Shown: positions 1-8,284, counted from the stretch's first letter. The stretch: 64,000 nt of DNA from Virgibacillus proomii (GCF_018916875.1 NZ_JAHLNO010000001.1:119487-183486), one strand, 5' to 3'. Notes: a model not told the origin generated them from the letters alone. Numbers and translations: made by a program.

Positions 1-1
1 T

Positions 2-109
2 GCTCAACCTAGCATTTTGACAACACATCGACTACATGAATACGGAAAAGAAATTTTTTCTGAAGGAGCTGTCAAGAAAATTATTGAATTATTTTATTCT
101 GAACGTTAG
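2..109 (+). CDS. C-terminal end of an unidentified protein (partial)
   Basis: An open frame enters from the left edge and stops with TAG at 107-109, giving the last 35 residues of a protein. The tail is mixed charged and hydrophobic and ends in KKIIELFYSER. I do not recognise the family from this fragment. A perfect hairpin about 90 bases downstream (202-230) could end its transcript. That it is a real gene end rests only on the open frame at the edge, so confidence is low. Confidence 0.4.
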   Translation, partial: AQPSILTTHRLHEYGKEIFSEGAVKKIIELFYSER

Positions 110-201
110 TTTCGTGATCTCGTGACTATGGGCTTGCTTTATATTCATTATTACCTTTTCATTAATGACATCTATTAAAGTAGATAATAGAAATAATCGA
201 A

Positions 202-230
202 TAAGGGAAATTCAGTCCGAATTTCCCTTA
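202..230 (+). terminator. Hairpin, possible terminator of the partial upstream gene
   Basis: A perfect 12-bp stem (TAAGGGAAATTC / GAATTTCCCTTA) has a 5-base loop. No immediate U-run follows, only a T-rich stretch about 12 bases later, so it is at best a weak terminator. Confidence 0.4.
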
Positions 231-519
231 GTAGAAATATATTTTTAGTAACTTACTTACGATAATATGTATATATCATATAATAAAATCGCGTTAAACT
301 TTATTACGGGTTGCATTTCGTTTTTACCTAAATATACGATTTATGCAATAAATTAGAGAATGGACTAGAAGGTTTCTTTATAAAATGTTACGATATCTAT
401 TGGATAATTGCTGTTATGAAGGCAAATGCTTAAAAAGCATAATAAAGTCAAGTTACTAGCTGCTAAAGTAATGAAATTAATCTAACGAATTTTCGTTGTG
501 AAAAATTAGAGTAATTTTA
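231..519. other. AT-rich intergenic stretch, no gene seen
   Basis: This AT-rich DNA lies between the hairpin at 202-230 and the putative gudB promoter. I see no credible ORF, RNA motif or copy of the repeat families found elsewhere in the window. Confidence 0.5.
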
Positions 520-547
520 TTGCATATTTACAGTGAAAGTGTATACT
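520..547 (+). promoter_or_regulatory. Putative sigma-A promoter for glutamate dehydrogenase
   Basis: TTGCAT (520-525) and TATACT (542-547) are 16 bases apart. If used, it gives a leader of roughly 325 nt before the gene start at 879. It is assigned by motif and spacing only. Confidence 0.5.
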
Positions 548-685
548 AATGTCTGAGTACAGCTATATTGTATGTTCAAATAAGGGGGATTTAAAAAGGA
601 CGGAGAGGTTTTCAATGGCGTAACTTTAATTAGCAAAACCGTTTAAGTGTTCCTTGCAGATGAGGTGTTTAGAAGATTTCTGCTT

Positions 686-699
686 AGAATGCGCTTACA
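686..699 (-). promoter_or_regulatory. Candidate cre (CcpA) site in the gudB leader
   Basis: Read on the minus strand, TGTAAGCGCATTCT matches 12 of 14 positions of the catabolite-responsive element TGWAANCGNTNWCA. In B. subtilis the paralogue rocG is under CcpA control. Here the site would lie inside the transcribed leader, where it could act as a roadblock. It is a motif match only. Confidence 0.3.
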
Positions 700-878
700 A
701 GCGGAAAAGGGGTAGCATAACAATGTCATCTACTTTACTCCTGGAGTGATAGACTAATAATAAAACAATTCAGGAGCTGGAGAAATAAGCCAATAAGGAT
801 TTCTTTGCGTCACTTTTACCGAACCTTTTGAACATCTTCTATTAACTATTATTTTGAGATATTCTAGGAGGTAAATTC

Positions 879-2159
879 ATGGTAGCCGATAACGCAGCAG
901 ATTCTACCAAAGAAGTGAAAGAAAAAATGGATATTTTAAGTTCAACACGAGCTGTTGTAAAAACTGCATTGGAGAAATTGGGTTACCCTGAGGAGGTCTA
1001 TGAATTATTCAGAGATCCGATTCGTATGATGACAGTTCGTATCCCTGTACGGATGGATGATGGTTCAATTAAAGTATTTACTGGATATCGTGCACAACAC
1101 AATGATTCCGTTGGACCGACAAAAGGTGGAGTTCGATTTCATCCGGACGTGACAGAAGACGAAGTAAAAGCATTATCTATTTGGATGAGCTTAAAAGCCG
1201 GAATTGTTGATTTACCTTATGGTGGTGGAAAGGGCGGTATCATTTGTGATCCTCGTGAAATGTCTTTCCGTGAGCTGGAAGGATTAAGCAGGGGGTATGT
1301 ACGGGCAATTAGCCAAATTGTCGGACCAACAAAAGATATCCCAGCACCAGATGTATTTACAAATTCGCAAATCATGGCTTGGATGATGGATGAATATAGC
1401 CGTATTGATGAATTTAATAGTCCTGGCTTTATAACTGGTAAACCAATAGTTCTTGGTGGTTCACATGGTAGGGAATCTGCAACTGCGAAGGGTGTTACAA
1501 TTTGTATCAATGAAGCTGCGAAGAAAAGGGGCATTGATGTTAAAGGGGCAAGTGTAATAATTCAAGGATTTGGAAACGCTGGTAGCTTTCTATCTAAATT
1601 TTTGTATGATGCTGGTGCAAAAGTTGTAGGAATATCTGATGCTTATGGCGCTCTTTATGATTCAGAAGGCCTTGATATTGACTATTTGTTAGATCGTAGA
1701 GACAGCTTTGGAACCGTAACCAAATTGTTTAATAACACCATTACCAATAAAGAATTGCTTGAAAAGGAATGTGACATTTTAGTGCCTGCTGCTGTTGAAA
1801 ATCAAATCACAGAAGAAAATGCTCACAATATTAAAGCTGGTATTGTTGTTGAAGCAGCTAATGGTCCTACAACAATGGAAGCTACAAAAATTTTGACAGA
1901 ACGCGGAATATTGTTAGTACCTGACGTACTAGCCTCAGCAGGTGGAGTAACCGTTTCTTATTTTGAATGGGTACAAAATAACCAAGGTTATTATTGGTCT
2001 GAAGAAGAAATTGATAAGAAGCTCCATGAAATTATGATTAAGGCATTTAATTCGATTTATAATACTGCGGAAACAAGACGAGTTGATATGCGTCTGGCTG
2101 CTTATATGATTGGTGTTCGGAAAATGGCAGAAGCTTCAAGATTCCGTGGTTGGGTATAA
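879..2159 (+). CDS. gudB: NAD-specific glutamate dehydrogenase, GudB/RocG family
   Basis: This enzyme interconverts glutamate and 2-oxoglutarate plus ammonia in the cytoplasm, mainly in the catabolic direction in Bacillus. The 426-residue protein is full length for the family. The glutamate-binding and catalytic region includes TKGGVRF (81-87) and PYGGGKGG (113-120). The dinucleotide-binding fold carries GFGNAG (230-235). The C-terminus ends in ASRFRGWV, typical of Bacillus GudB. The region DEVKALSIW (94-102) shows no short duplication of the kind that inactivates gudB in B. subtilis 168, so the enzyme should be active. AGGAGGT lies 6 bases before the ATG. It is followed by its own terminator and then ypdA, as next to gudB in B. 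subtilis. RocG and GudB are close paralogues, so the symbol rests on this neighbourhood. Confidence 0.95.
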   Translation: MVADNAADSTKEVKEKMDILSSTRAVVKTALEKLGYPEEVYELFRDPIRMMTVRIPVRMDDGSIKVFTGYRAQHNDSVGPTKGGVRFHPDVTEDEVKALSIWMSLKAGIVDLPYGGGKGGIICDPREMSFRELEGLSRGYVRAISQIVGPTKDIPAPDVFTNSQIMAWMMDEYSRIDEFNSPGFITGKPIVLGGSHGRESATAKGVTICINEAAKKRGIDVKGASVIIQGFGNAGSFLSKFLYDAGAKVVGISDAYGALYDSEGLDIDYLLDRRDSFGTVTKLFNNTITNKELLEKECDILVPAAVENQITEENAHNIKAGIVVEAANGPTTMEATKILTERGILLVPDVLASAGGVTVSYFEWVQNNQGYYWSEEEIDKKLHEIMIKAFNSIYNTAETRRVDMRLAAYMIGVRKMAEASRFRGWV

Positions 2160-2191
2160 ATATCAAATTAGATAAGCACGAATAGATGACG

Positions 2192-2230
2192 AAAAAACTC
2201 TTATCTTGTATAGTTAGGTAAGAGTTTTTT
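2192..2230 (+). terminator. Rho-independent terminator after gudB
   Basis: A stem pairs AAAAACTCTTA with TAAGAGTTTTT around a loop of about 15 bases and is followed by a T-run. It lies 32 bases after the stop codon. Confidence 0.85.
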
Positions 2231-2321
2231 CTATTAGTAGTAAGGCTTCATGTACAGATTGAAGATAAGAAAAAATGGAAAATTAAGTCAGACTTTATAG
2301 ATAGAAAGAAGGGTTAAGGAC

Positions 2322-3290
2322 ATGCAACAAGAAAAAGTGATTGTCGTTGGCAGCGGGCCTTGCGGAATGTCTGCAGCTATTGAGTTACAAAAATTAGGGG
2401 TTCAACCATTAATTATTGAGAAAGGTAATATTGTAGATGCAATCTATCGTTATCCTACCCATCAAACCTTTTTTAGTTCCAGTGATAGATTAGAAATTGG
2501 CGATGTTGCTTTTATTACTGAAAAACATAAGCCTGTGCGTAATCAAGCACTTGCATATTACCGAGCTGTCGCTGAACGTAAAGAATTACGTATTCATACG
2601 TTTGAAACAGTTATAACTGTTAATCGAGTGGAAGATCGTTTTCATGTAGTAACTACAAAACATGAATATTTAGCAGATTATGTTGTCATAGCTACGGGAT
2701 ATTACGGTCAACCAAATATGTTAAATATACCTGGAGAAGAATTACCAAAAGTTTCGCATTACTTTAAAGAAGCACACCCATACTTTAAAAGGGATGTTGT
2801 TGTCATTGGCGGGAAAAATTCAGCAGTCGATGCGGCAATGGAATTGCATAAAGCGGGAGCTTATGTCACAGTATTATATCGTGGTGGTCAATATTCAGAA
2901 AGCATAAAGCCCTGGATTCTGCCAGAATTTGATTCACTTGTTCAAAAAGAAAAAGTAAATATGATTTTCAATGCTACGGTTTGTGAAATTACAGAGAACG
3001 CTGTATTTTACAAAGTAGGTAATGAAGAAAAGGCGATACGTAACGACTTTGTATTTGCCATGACTGGTTACCGACCGGATATTGACTTTCTTACCTCTTG
3101 TGGGATCGAAGTAGATCCTAAAACAGGAGAGCCTTTTTATTATGAAGAAACGTATGAGACTAATATCGCAGGCTTATATGTAGCTGGTGTTGTAGCAGCA
3201 GGTTTTAATAACAATAAAATTTTCATCGAAAATGGACGTTTTCACGGAGTAAAAATTGCTGAATCTGTTTCTAGTAATTATAAATCCTAG
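2322..3290 (+). CDS. ypdA: YpdA/Bdr, bacillithiol disulfide reductase
   Basis: This FAD/NADPH flavoprotein disulfide reductase is known in Firmicutes as YpdA or Bdr and recycles oxidised bacillithiol. The 322-residue protein starts with the FAD-binding motif GSGPCG (10-15), and Cys14 is exactly the cysteine reported as essential in YpdA/Bdr. A second dinucleotide motif, GGKNSAVDAA (163-172), fits NADPH binding. A C-terminal GLYVAGVVAAG segment is typical of the pyridine nucleotide-disulfide fold. A purine-rich RBS (AGAAGGGTTAAGG) precedes the ATG. bshA, for bacillithiol synthesis, is at 44741 in the same window. The upstream terminator suggests its own promoter, which I could not identify. 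Confidence 0.93.
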   Translation: MQQEKVIVVGSGPCGMSAAIELQKLGVQPLIIEKGNIVDAIYRYPTHQTFFSSSDRLEIGDVAFITEKHKPVRNQALAYYRAVAERKELRIHTFETVITVNRVEDRFHVVTTKHEYLADYVVIATGYYGQPNMLNIPGEELPKVSHYFKEAHPYFKRDVVVIGGKNSAVDAAMELHKAGAYVTVLYRGGQYSESIKPWILPEFDSLVQKEKVNMIFNATVCEITENAVFYKVGNEEKAIRNDFVFAMTGYRPDIDFLTSCGIEVDPKTGEPFYYEETYETNIAGLYVAGVVAAGFNNNKIFIENGRFHGVKIAESVSSNYKS

Positions 3291-3312
3291 GGCGAGGTGT
3301 TTGAACCGATAA

Positions 3313-3348
3313 CTTAATCCTTGCGGAATACTTTCCGCAAGGATTAAG
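3313..3348 (+). terminator. Perfect 16-bp hairpin after ypdA
   Basis: CTTAATCCTTGCGGAA pairs perfectly with TTCCGCAAGGATTAAG around a TACT loop, 22 bases after the stop. There is no U-run, so it may work as a weak terminator or as an RNA-end stabiliser. Confidence 0.5.
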
Positions 3349-3362
3349 TATAAATGGGAATA

Positions 3363-3536
3363 ATAAAGTGAAACTTCATTCAGTAGGTCTTCCATCTCCT
3401 ACTGAATGTTAGTACCTAGAAGGGTATGACCTAAAGCCCTTGTACGAATCGGGCATTTAGGTGCCGTTTTCTCCCACTTTGACTTCTTCGTATTGCCTAA
3501 AGTTGAAGTCTTACGGAACTTTACATGCGGGATAAA
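3363..3536 (-). repeat. Family A repeat, copy 1 (inverted)
   Basis: This is a minus-strand copy of the two-hairpin dispersed repeat. Read on the minus strand, it starts TTTATCCCGCATGTAA, holds the constant linker AAATGCCCGATTCGT, has the optional middle insert with AGGTCATACCCTTCTAGG, and ends GAAGTTTCACTTTAT. The first hairpin is more diverged than in other copies. It abuts the decayed ABC-transporter gene. Confidence 0.8.
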
Positions 3537-4390
3537 CACAAGAATGACATTGGCTTTATGATATATGAATTGTCGTAAATCTTTTTTAGAAAAGAATAAA
3601 GTATTAAATGCCCCCTCATAGAAAGGTTGCTTCTAACTAAGTGCTTCATTTATAATACGTGTAATTTCTCGTCCGCTCTATTACAACTAAAACGATAGGC
3701 TCCATTACTTGAGCTCACTTCTCATAAAAGCAGCTAACTTCGGGAATAGATAATAAAGATTTTTCAAAGCTTTTGGATCAGTTATTTCTTCTGAAAACAG
3801 AATTGTACATACTTTTTAATCACTACCTGTTTCGTACGATCTGCGATAATTTCCGTGGTCTATAATTTACAATTTTATTACATACTTCACTAACTTTTTT
3901 TACAGTCAGAAGTATAGATAATGGTTAACCCTTCGCTTTTAAGAAATGCTTTCTGGATTGAGAGTCAATTTCTACTGTTTGGTTCATCCTATGATTAGAA
4001 GTTGCACAAGCAAGATTAAACCGTCCACTTCATATCTCCAGATAATACCACTGCTTTTTTCTTTGTTCATTTACAATTCCATAGCTGCTTTATTTCAGAT
4101 TTATTAAAGTCATATAAGAACGTTCTCTTGAACTGATAAATAAGGATAGAAAGCTAACTCCTGTGGAACAAGACTAATGTACTTGTTCTAATGATGAATG
4201 TTTTTACATCAAAAATAATCTTTTCTTCATCAAATTCTGAGTCTTGTAACATCATGAATGATAGAGGGTTTCCTGCTCCGTTGAGACCGAGTAAACCGTA
4301 AATATCACCATGTTTTATCTGTAAACTCAGATTATTTACAGCAAACTGATTTCATATTTTTTACTTGATTAGAATAGTAAGTGAACTCAT
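3537..4390 (-). pseudogene. Decayed ABC-transporter ATPase
   Basis: Reading the minus strand across several frames recovers an ABC ATPase in the right order. FAVNNLSLQIKHGDIYGLLG and a ruined Walker A (LNGAGNPLS instead of NGAGKTT) lie near 4350-4250. LVPQELAFYPYLSVQENVL (Q-loop region) is near 4170-4110, a degraded signature (LSGDMK instead of LSGGMK) near 4050-4030, TVEIDSQSRKHFL (after Walker B) near 3985-3945, and VSEVCNKIV (H-loop end) near 3900-3860. Several in-frame stops and at least two frameshifts break it. It resembles the drug or lantibiotic export type of ATPase. The left end meets family A copy 1 and a family A fragment lies just upstream at 4439. Boundaries are approximate. Confidence 0.8.
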
Positions 4391-4438
4391 TTTACCGTTT
4401 TAATGTTATAGATAAATAGAAAAGGGCAAAGCGGGAGG

Positions 4439-4468
4439 TCACGGTACCTAAATGTCCGATTCGTTGAC
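4439..4468 (+). repeat. Family A repeat, linker fragment
   Basis: A 30-base piece of the family A repeat: CACGGTACCTAAATGTCCG followed by ATTCGTTGA, matching the end of hairpin 1 and the constant linker. The rest of the element is missing. Confidence 0.55.
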
Positions 4469-4507
4469 AGAGAAGCTTTGATAGCAATACACCGTGTTTT
4501 TTCTATG

Positions 4508-4794
4508 GTAAGAAAAAAACTTGACATTGACACACCGGCAAGCCAATTACTTCAGACGTACCAATAGCTTCAATTAATATTTTTAAATCTGTGAATTTTA
4601 ATTTAATAAAATCCATTATAAGAAGGTTGAATAAAGATGCTTTTTCTTAAAGCGTCTATCTCAAATAAATTTGATATCATTTCATCTAAAGTATGTGTTT
4701 TAGGCATTTTGGTTATACTATACTTTTTTATTAGGTCAATACTTGAGGAAGAGAGAAAAAAGACAGTAACATGCTTCTTATTCAGTACAAACAT
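4508..4794 (-). pseudogene. Unidentified minus-strand gene remnant
   Basis: A 63-residue frame on the minus strand (4794 down to 4603) contains PKTHTLDEMISNLFEIDALR. After a +1 shift it continues into LLIMDFIKLKFTDLKILIEA and further to a TAG near 4508. The amphipathic helices look protein-like rather than random, but the frame is interrupted and has no clear RBS. I do not recognise the family. A regulator once linked to the adjacent ABC transporter is a guess from position alone. Confidence 0.3.
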
Positions 4795-4804
4795 TCCCTT
4801 TTAA

Positions 4805-4833
4805 TTGACTGGATTCGACAAAACAAATATGCT
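4805..4833 (+). promoter_or_regulatory. Putative sigma-A promoter for asparaginase
   Basis: TTGACT (4805-4810) and TATGCT (4828-4833) are spaced by 17 bases, 63 bases before the ATG at 4896. Confidence 0.65.
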
Positions 4834-4895
4834 AGAAAAGAGTGCTATTCATAAATAGGTGATTAGTAAAAAATTAGATAAGTGGGTGTTGCCTT

Positions 4896-5873
4896 ATGAA
4901 ACGAAAAAAAGTGGTTTTAATTGCTACCGGTGGCACAATTGCAAGTAAAAAGAAGGAAGACACAGGGTTATTAGAATCTGGAGTTATTACAGGGGAAGAA
5001 ATTGTTCAATACTGTGATATACCAGCAGACATAGATGTAGAAGTAGAGTCGATGTTACAAAAGGCAAGTATGCATCTAACCTTTGATGATTTATTAATAT
5101 TGAAAGAGCGGATCGATCTTTATTTAGCAAAAGATGATGTATCTGGAGTAGTTGTTACTCAAGGAACAGATACATTAGAAGAGTCGTCTTATTTTATTAA
5201 TTTAATAACCAATCATAAAAAACCAATTGTTTTTACTGGATCACAGCGTTCACCTGGTGAAGTAGGAACAGATGCTTTTATAAATATAAAGCATGCTATT
5301 CTCGCAGCTTGTAGTGAGGATTTATTTCATATTGGCGTTGTAGTTGTTTTTAATGAACGTATTTTTCATTCTCGTTATGTAAAAAAGGAACATGCTTCCA
5401 ATGTTCAAGGCTTTAATTCATTCGGCTTTGGTTATCTTGGAATTATTGATAATGAAGAAGTGTACATTTTCCAGAAGCCTTTAGTGAATGAGTTTTATGA
5501 GTTAAAGTCATCGTTACCTGAAGTCGATATCATTAAGTGTTATATGGGTGCTGGTGATAAATATGTAAGAGCAGCTAGAGAAGCTAATGTTGATGGAATA
5601 ATTTTAGAAGGTGTCGGCAGAGGTCAAGTAACACCTGCAATGATGGGGGAAATAAAACAGTGCATTCAAGCCGGAATAATTGTGGTCATTACTACTTCTA
5701 CTGTTGAAGGGGAAGTTTATACGACTTATGATTATGAGGGAAGCGCGTTTGATTTAAAAAAAGCTGGAGTTATTCTTGGAAGAGATTATGATAGTAAAAA
5801 AGCCAGAATGAAGCTAATGGTGGGGTTAGCTAGTAACCATCCAAATATATCTGAAATATTTAATCCACTTTAG
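4896..5873 (+). CDS. L-asparaginase (bacterial asparaginase/glutaminase fold)
   Basis: This enzyme hydrolyses asparagine to aspartate and ammonia. The 325-residue protein has both signature blocks: TGGTIAS (11-17), holding the nucleophilic threonine, and TQGTDTLEE (88-96) with the second catalytic Thr-Asp pair. There is no signal peptide, so it should be cytoplasmic. GTGGGTGTTGCC precedes the ATG, an imperfect RBS. It stands alone between an apparent promoter at 4805 and prsW. Products of asparaginase (aspartate, ammonia) and of the upstream glutamate dehydrogenase are linked in nitrogen catabolism, but the genes are not one operon. Symbols ansA/ansZ differ between species, so none is assigned. 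Confidence 0.92.
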   Translation: MKRKKVVLIATGGTIASKKKEDTGLLESGVITGEEIVQYCDIPADIDVEVESMLQKASMHLTFDDLLILKERIDLYLAKDDVSGVVVTQGTDTLEESSYFINLITNHKKPIVFTGSQRSPGEVGTDAFINIKHAILAACSEDLFHIGVVVVFNERIFHSRYVKKEHASNVQGFNSFGFGYLGIIDNEEVYIFQKPLVNEFYELKSSLPEVDIIKCYMGAGDKYVRAAREANVDGIILEGVGRGQVTPAMMGEIKQCIQAGIIVVITTSTVEGEVYTTYDYEGSAFDLKKAGVILGRDYDSKKARMKLMVGLASNHPNISEIFNPL

Positions 5874-5991
5874 AACTTAATGTTGGTTACAAATGTGCAA
5901 AGCCAGTAAATGCTTATATTCTGTCTGTATGTGAATTATATCGGTTAGATGATAGGATAATGGTATCCGTAGGGAAAGAGGTTTGTAAGCT

Positions 5992-6681
5992 ATGTTTACT
6001 GTTTTATCAGCTGGAGTTGCACCGGCATTAGCCTTAATGTCATTTTTTTATTTAAAAGATCGTGTTACAGAACCACTGGCATTAATTGTTCGTACCTTTA
6101 TTTTAGGGATGTTGCTTGTTTTCCCTATTATGTTTATTCAGTATGTGTTGCAAACAGAAGGTTTTGTAACAAATCCGTTTGTTGAATCTTTTCTAATTGT
6201 TGGCTTATTGGAAGAATTTTTTAAATGGTTTATTTTTATGTATGCTATTTACCATCATTCTGAATTCGATGCACATTACGATGGTATTGTTTATGCAGTA
6301 GCTATTAGCCTTGGCTTTGCAACACTTGAGAATATTTTATACTTATTTACAAATGGAATTAGATATGCATTTATTCGGGCCTTTTTCCCTGTTTCCTCAC
6401 ATGCACTTTTCGGAGTTATTATGGGGTACTATTTTGGAAAAGCAAAAGTATTTTCTGTTCATAAGCGCAGGACATTGTTTTTAGCCTTCCTCATGCCTTA
6501 TTTATTGCATGGAACCTATAACTATATTCTTACGCAACTTAAAAGTAATTGGGTCATAATCTTAGCGCCATTTATGATTGGTTTGTGGCTCTTCTCATTA
6601 CATCGAATGAAAATTGCTAATAATCCAATGTATTCAGCATACTCTAACTATGAAAAACAAGAAGATGATCCGGCAATATAA
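5992..6681 (+). CDS. prsW: PrsW-family intramembrane metalloprotease
   Basis: PrsW in B. subtilis makes the site-1 cut in the anti-sigma factor RsiW, starting release of sigma-W under envelope stress. This 229-residue protein has many membrane segments and the family motifs: paired glutamates in GLLEEFFKW (71-79), EFDAHYDGIVYA (91-102), and the histidine in SSHALFG (135-141). These are thought to form the active centre. Its place upstream of sleB-ypeB matches B. subtilis (where it was called ypdC). AGGGAAAGAGG forms the RBS. The true substrate in this organism is not shown by the sequence. Confidence 0.9.
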   Translation: MFTVLSAGVAPALALMSFFYLKDRVTEPLALIVRTFILGMLLVFPIMFIQYVLQTEGFVTNPFVESFLIVGLLEEFFKWFIFMYAIYHHSEFDAHYDGIVYAVAISLGFATLENILYLFTNGIRYAFIRAFFPVSSHALFGVIMGYYFGKAKVFSVHKRRTLFLAFLMPYLLHGTYNYILTQLKSNWVIILAPFMIGLWLFSLHRMKIANNPMYSAYSNYEKQEDDPAI

Positions 6682-6746
6682 GGTAACGCGAATAAATATG
6701 TATAAAACAATGAAATTCTTTGTACTGTTTAGACAGAGAATTTTTT

Positions 6747-6837
6747 TATACTATAGGAAAGTATAAAACTTTATGGTTTATACTATAAGAAAAACTACAG
6801 CTTTCGCTAAAGACTCGGCGACAAGCCAAGTTTTTCT
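6747..6837 (-). repeat. Family D repeat, copy 1
   Basis: A palindromic element of about 90 bp, nearly identical in inverse orientation to the copy at 33085-33175. One part pairs TTATACTATA with TATAGTATAA, and the other pairs AGAAAAACT with AGTTTTTCT around GCTTTCGCTAAAGACT. There is no ORF. It follows prsW closely and may act as a bidirectional terminator. Confidence 0.8.
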
Positions 6838-7248
6838 AATGAGGAAAAATCTGAATAACAGGCGCTAATGCCTAAGAATAAAGTTTAATTAAAAACAAAT
6901 CCTTATTTTACAATAAATAAAAGGCCCCATTTTGAAAAAAATTGGTCAACTTGGATTCGTTTCTTTTTGAATGAAATTTAGTTTTATCGAAAAGTTTAAT
7001 CAAAACTCATTTAAAATTCTTTGATTGAACAGATAAAGCATCGTATCTTTTTTAATAACTATCGCGAATTCTATCCCAAAACTTCGTGGCTTTTTTACAA
7101 ACATCGTGATTTAAGCTATCATTATTTATGTCCTAAATAGGAGCTGTTATCTTTTTTGGATAATTACCTCTTATATGGAAGGATCGATATCGAAAAAATA
7201 ACTATTTTTAATTTACATTAGCTTTTCTAATGAAACATCAATATCATA
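6838..7248. other. AT-rich intergenic stretch without recognised gene
   Basis: About 410 bp of AT-rich DNA lies between repeats D1 and E1. All frames are broken and I could not match any decayed protein. No promoter or RNA feature stands out. Confidence 0.5.
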
Positions 7249-7540
7249 AAAGAGGCTGGAACATAACTAAAACAGCTGATTAAAAAACGAACAATAAATC
7301 GTCCTTGTGTATACGTAAGTTTTTAGCGTAGTCAAAATATGTAGACTCCTGCGGGAATAGCTCGAGCTGAAGATCCCGCAGGAAAGCGATCTTTGCTTTC
7401 CGAGGAAGCTGAGGCCGTGCCCGCGGAAAGCGAAATATTTTGACGTAGCGATGATAGGAATTTTTTTAACACAAACAAACCGAACAATTATAAATGAATT
7501 GTTCGGTTTTTGCTATTTAGTATTTGCTTATGTCCCAGCC
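7249..7540. repeat. Family E repeat, nested palindromic element
   Basis: The outer ends are inversely related: AGAGGCTGGAACATAA at the left and TATGTCCCAGCC at the right. Inside, GTCAAAATAT (about 7331) and ATATTTTGAC (about 7433-7442) bracket a GC-rich core with GACTCCTGCGGGAATAGC, ATCCCGCAGGAAAGCGAT and CCCGCGGAAAGCG. A further hairpin, ACCGAACAATT / AATTGTTCGGT, lies near the right end. Cores of this type recur between genes in many Bacillaceae genomes. A second copy begins at 63880. There is no ORF. Confidence 0.8.
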
Positions 7541-7608
7541 GCTTTTTTAATTTATATTATACTTTTCGTAATCCGTCTCCAACAAAAAATATCCTTATTG
7601 TTTCCATA

Positions 7609-7773
7609 CTATTTACAATCACCATTCTGACTATCATCCAGACAAAATCCGCCTGAAGGTTTCCAACTACCGTTTTTACATACATGCCAACGATCACCAA
7701 TACATTTTCTGTCACCTGAATTACAAGGTTGTTCAAGGATTTGTTCATTTGTTAATTCCGTTTGATTGTTCAT
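7609..7773 (-). CDS. Small cysteine-rich protein, 54 residues, unknown
   Basis: On the minus strand, AGGAGGTGATAAAACC is followed by ATG and a 54-residue frame. It has five cysteines (17, 24, 32, 44, 53) spaced C-x6-C-x7-C-x11-C-x8-C, including the segments KCIGDRWHVCKNGSWK and PSGGFC. There is no signal peptide or membrane segment; the first 16 residues are polar. The C..G..KC.G....C..G.W pattern suggests a small disulfide- or metal-stabilised fold, but I do not recognise the family. A different frame here is also open for 63 codons (7557-7748). The RBS and composition favour this one. It is the only apparently intact minus-strand gene before ponA. Function unknown. Confidence 0.65.
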   Translation of the reverse strand: MNNQTELTNEQILEQPCNSGDRKCIGDRWHVCKNGSWKPSGGFCLDDSQNGDCK

Positions 7774-8063
7774 GGTTTTATCACCTCCTGATAATTATTA
7801 TCTTATTAATTTATTTGTATATTAAGGAAACAAATGGAGATAGAACTCCTCAACCGGATAGGAATGTAAGGGATATAAATGATTAGATGTTTCTGTTGGT
7901 TTGAAAAAGTTTTATTAGTAATATTTTGAAACCAATTACTATTTTTCTACTTTTCTTAACTTAAAAAAAGTATTGCCAAACTAATCTACGGAAATTACGA
8001 TTAAGGAGTCATTTACGTTCATGATAACTTTATAAAAGATTTTCAAAGCTGCAGTCTTTTTTA

Positions 8064-8087
8064 AAAATATAGTCATGACTATATTTT
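8064..8087. repeat. 24-bp perfect palindrome upstream of sleB
   Basis: AAAATATAGTCA meets its exact reverse complement TGACTATATTTT with no spacer. The surrounding 7774-8284 stretch has no gene I can support. The palindrome could be an operator or the stem of a terminator for the minus strand. No sleB sigma-G promoter was clear enough to call. Confidence 0.5.
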
Positions 8088-8284
8088 AAATTCAGTCGCT
8101 CTCTGTATCCAATTGTCATATGGATTGTTCACATGGATTTTCTTCCTTAACGTATTACAATGTATAATTTTATGACTCTCATAGTAAATAAGGTAAGGTT
8201 ATTTATTATAAATAAACCATGAATAAAAAAAGAATTATATCAAAAACTATCTAGACAATACCATGAATACCAGGAGGAAAATGT

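Noticed and set aside
548..878. Riboswitch or T-box before gudB
   Set aside because: No T-box TGGNACC sequence and no known aptamer core was found; kept only as a leader of unknown type.
7557..7748. 63-codon minus-strand frame overlapping the cysteine-rich ORF
   Set aside because: It starts 25 bases inside the other frame, has no RBS of its own and gives a random-looking hydrophobic product.
8200..8284. Sigma-G promoter upstream of sleB
   Set aside because: Expected from known biology, but no -35/-10 pair with adequate match and spacing was visible.
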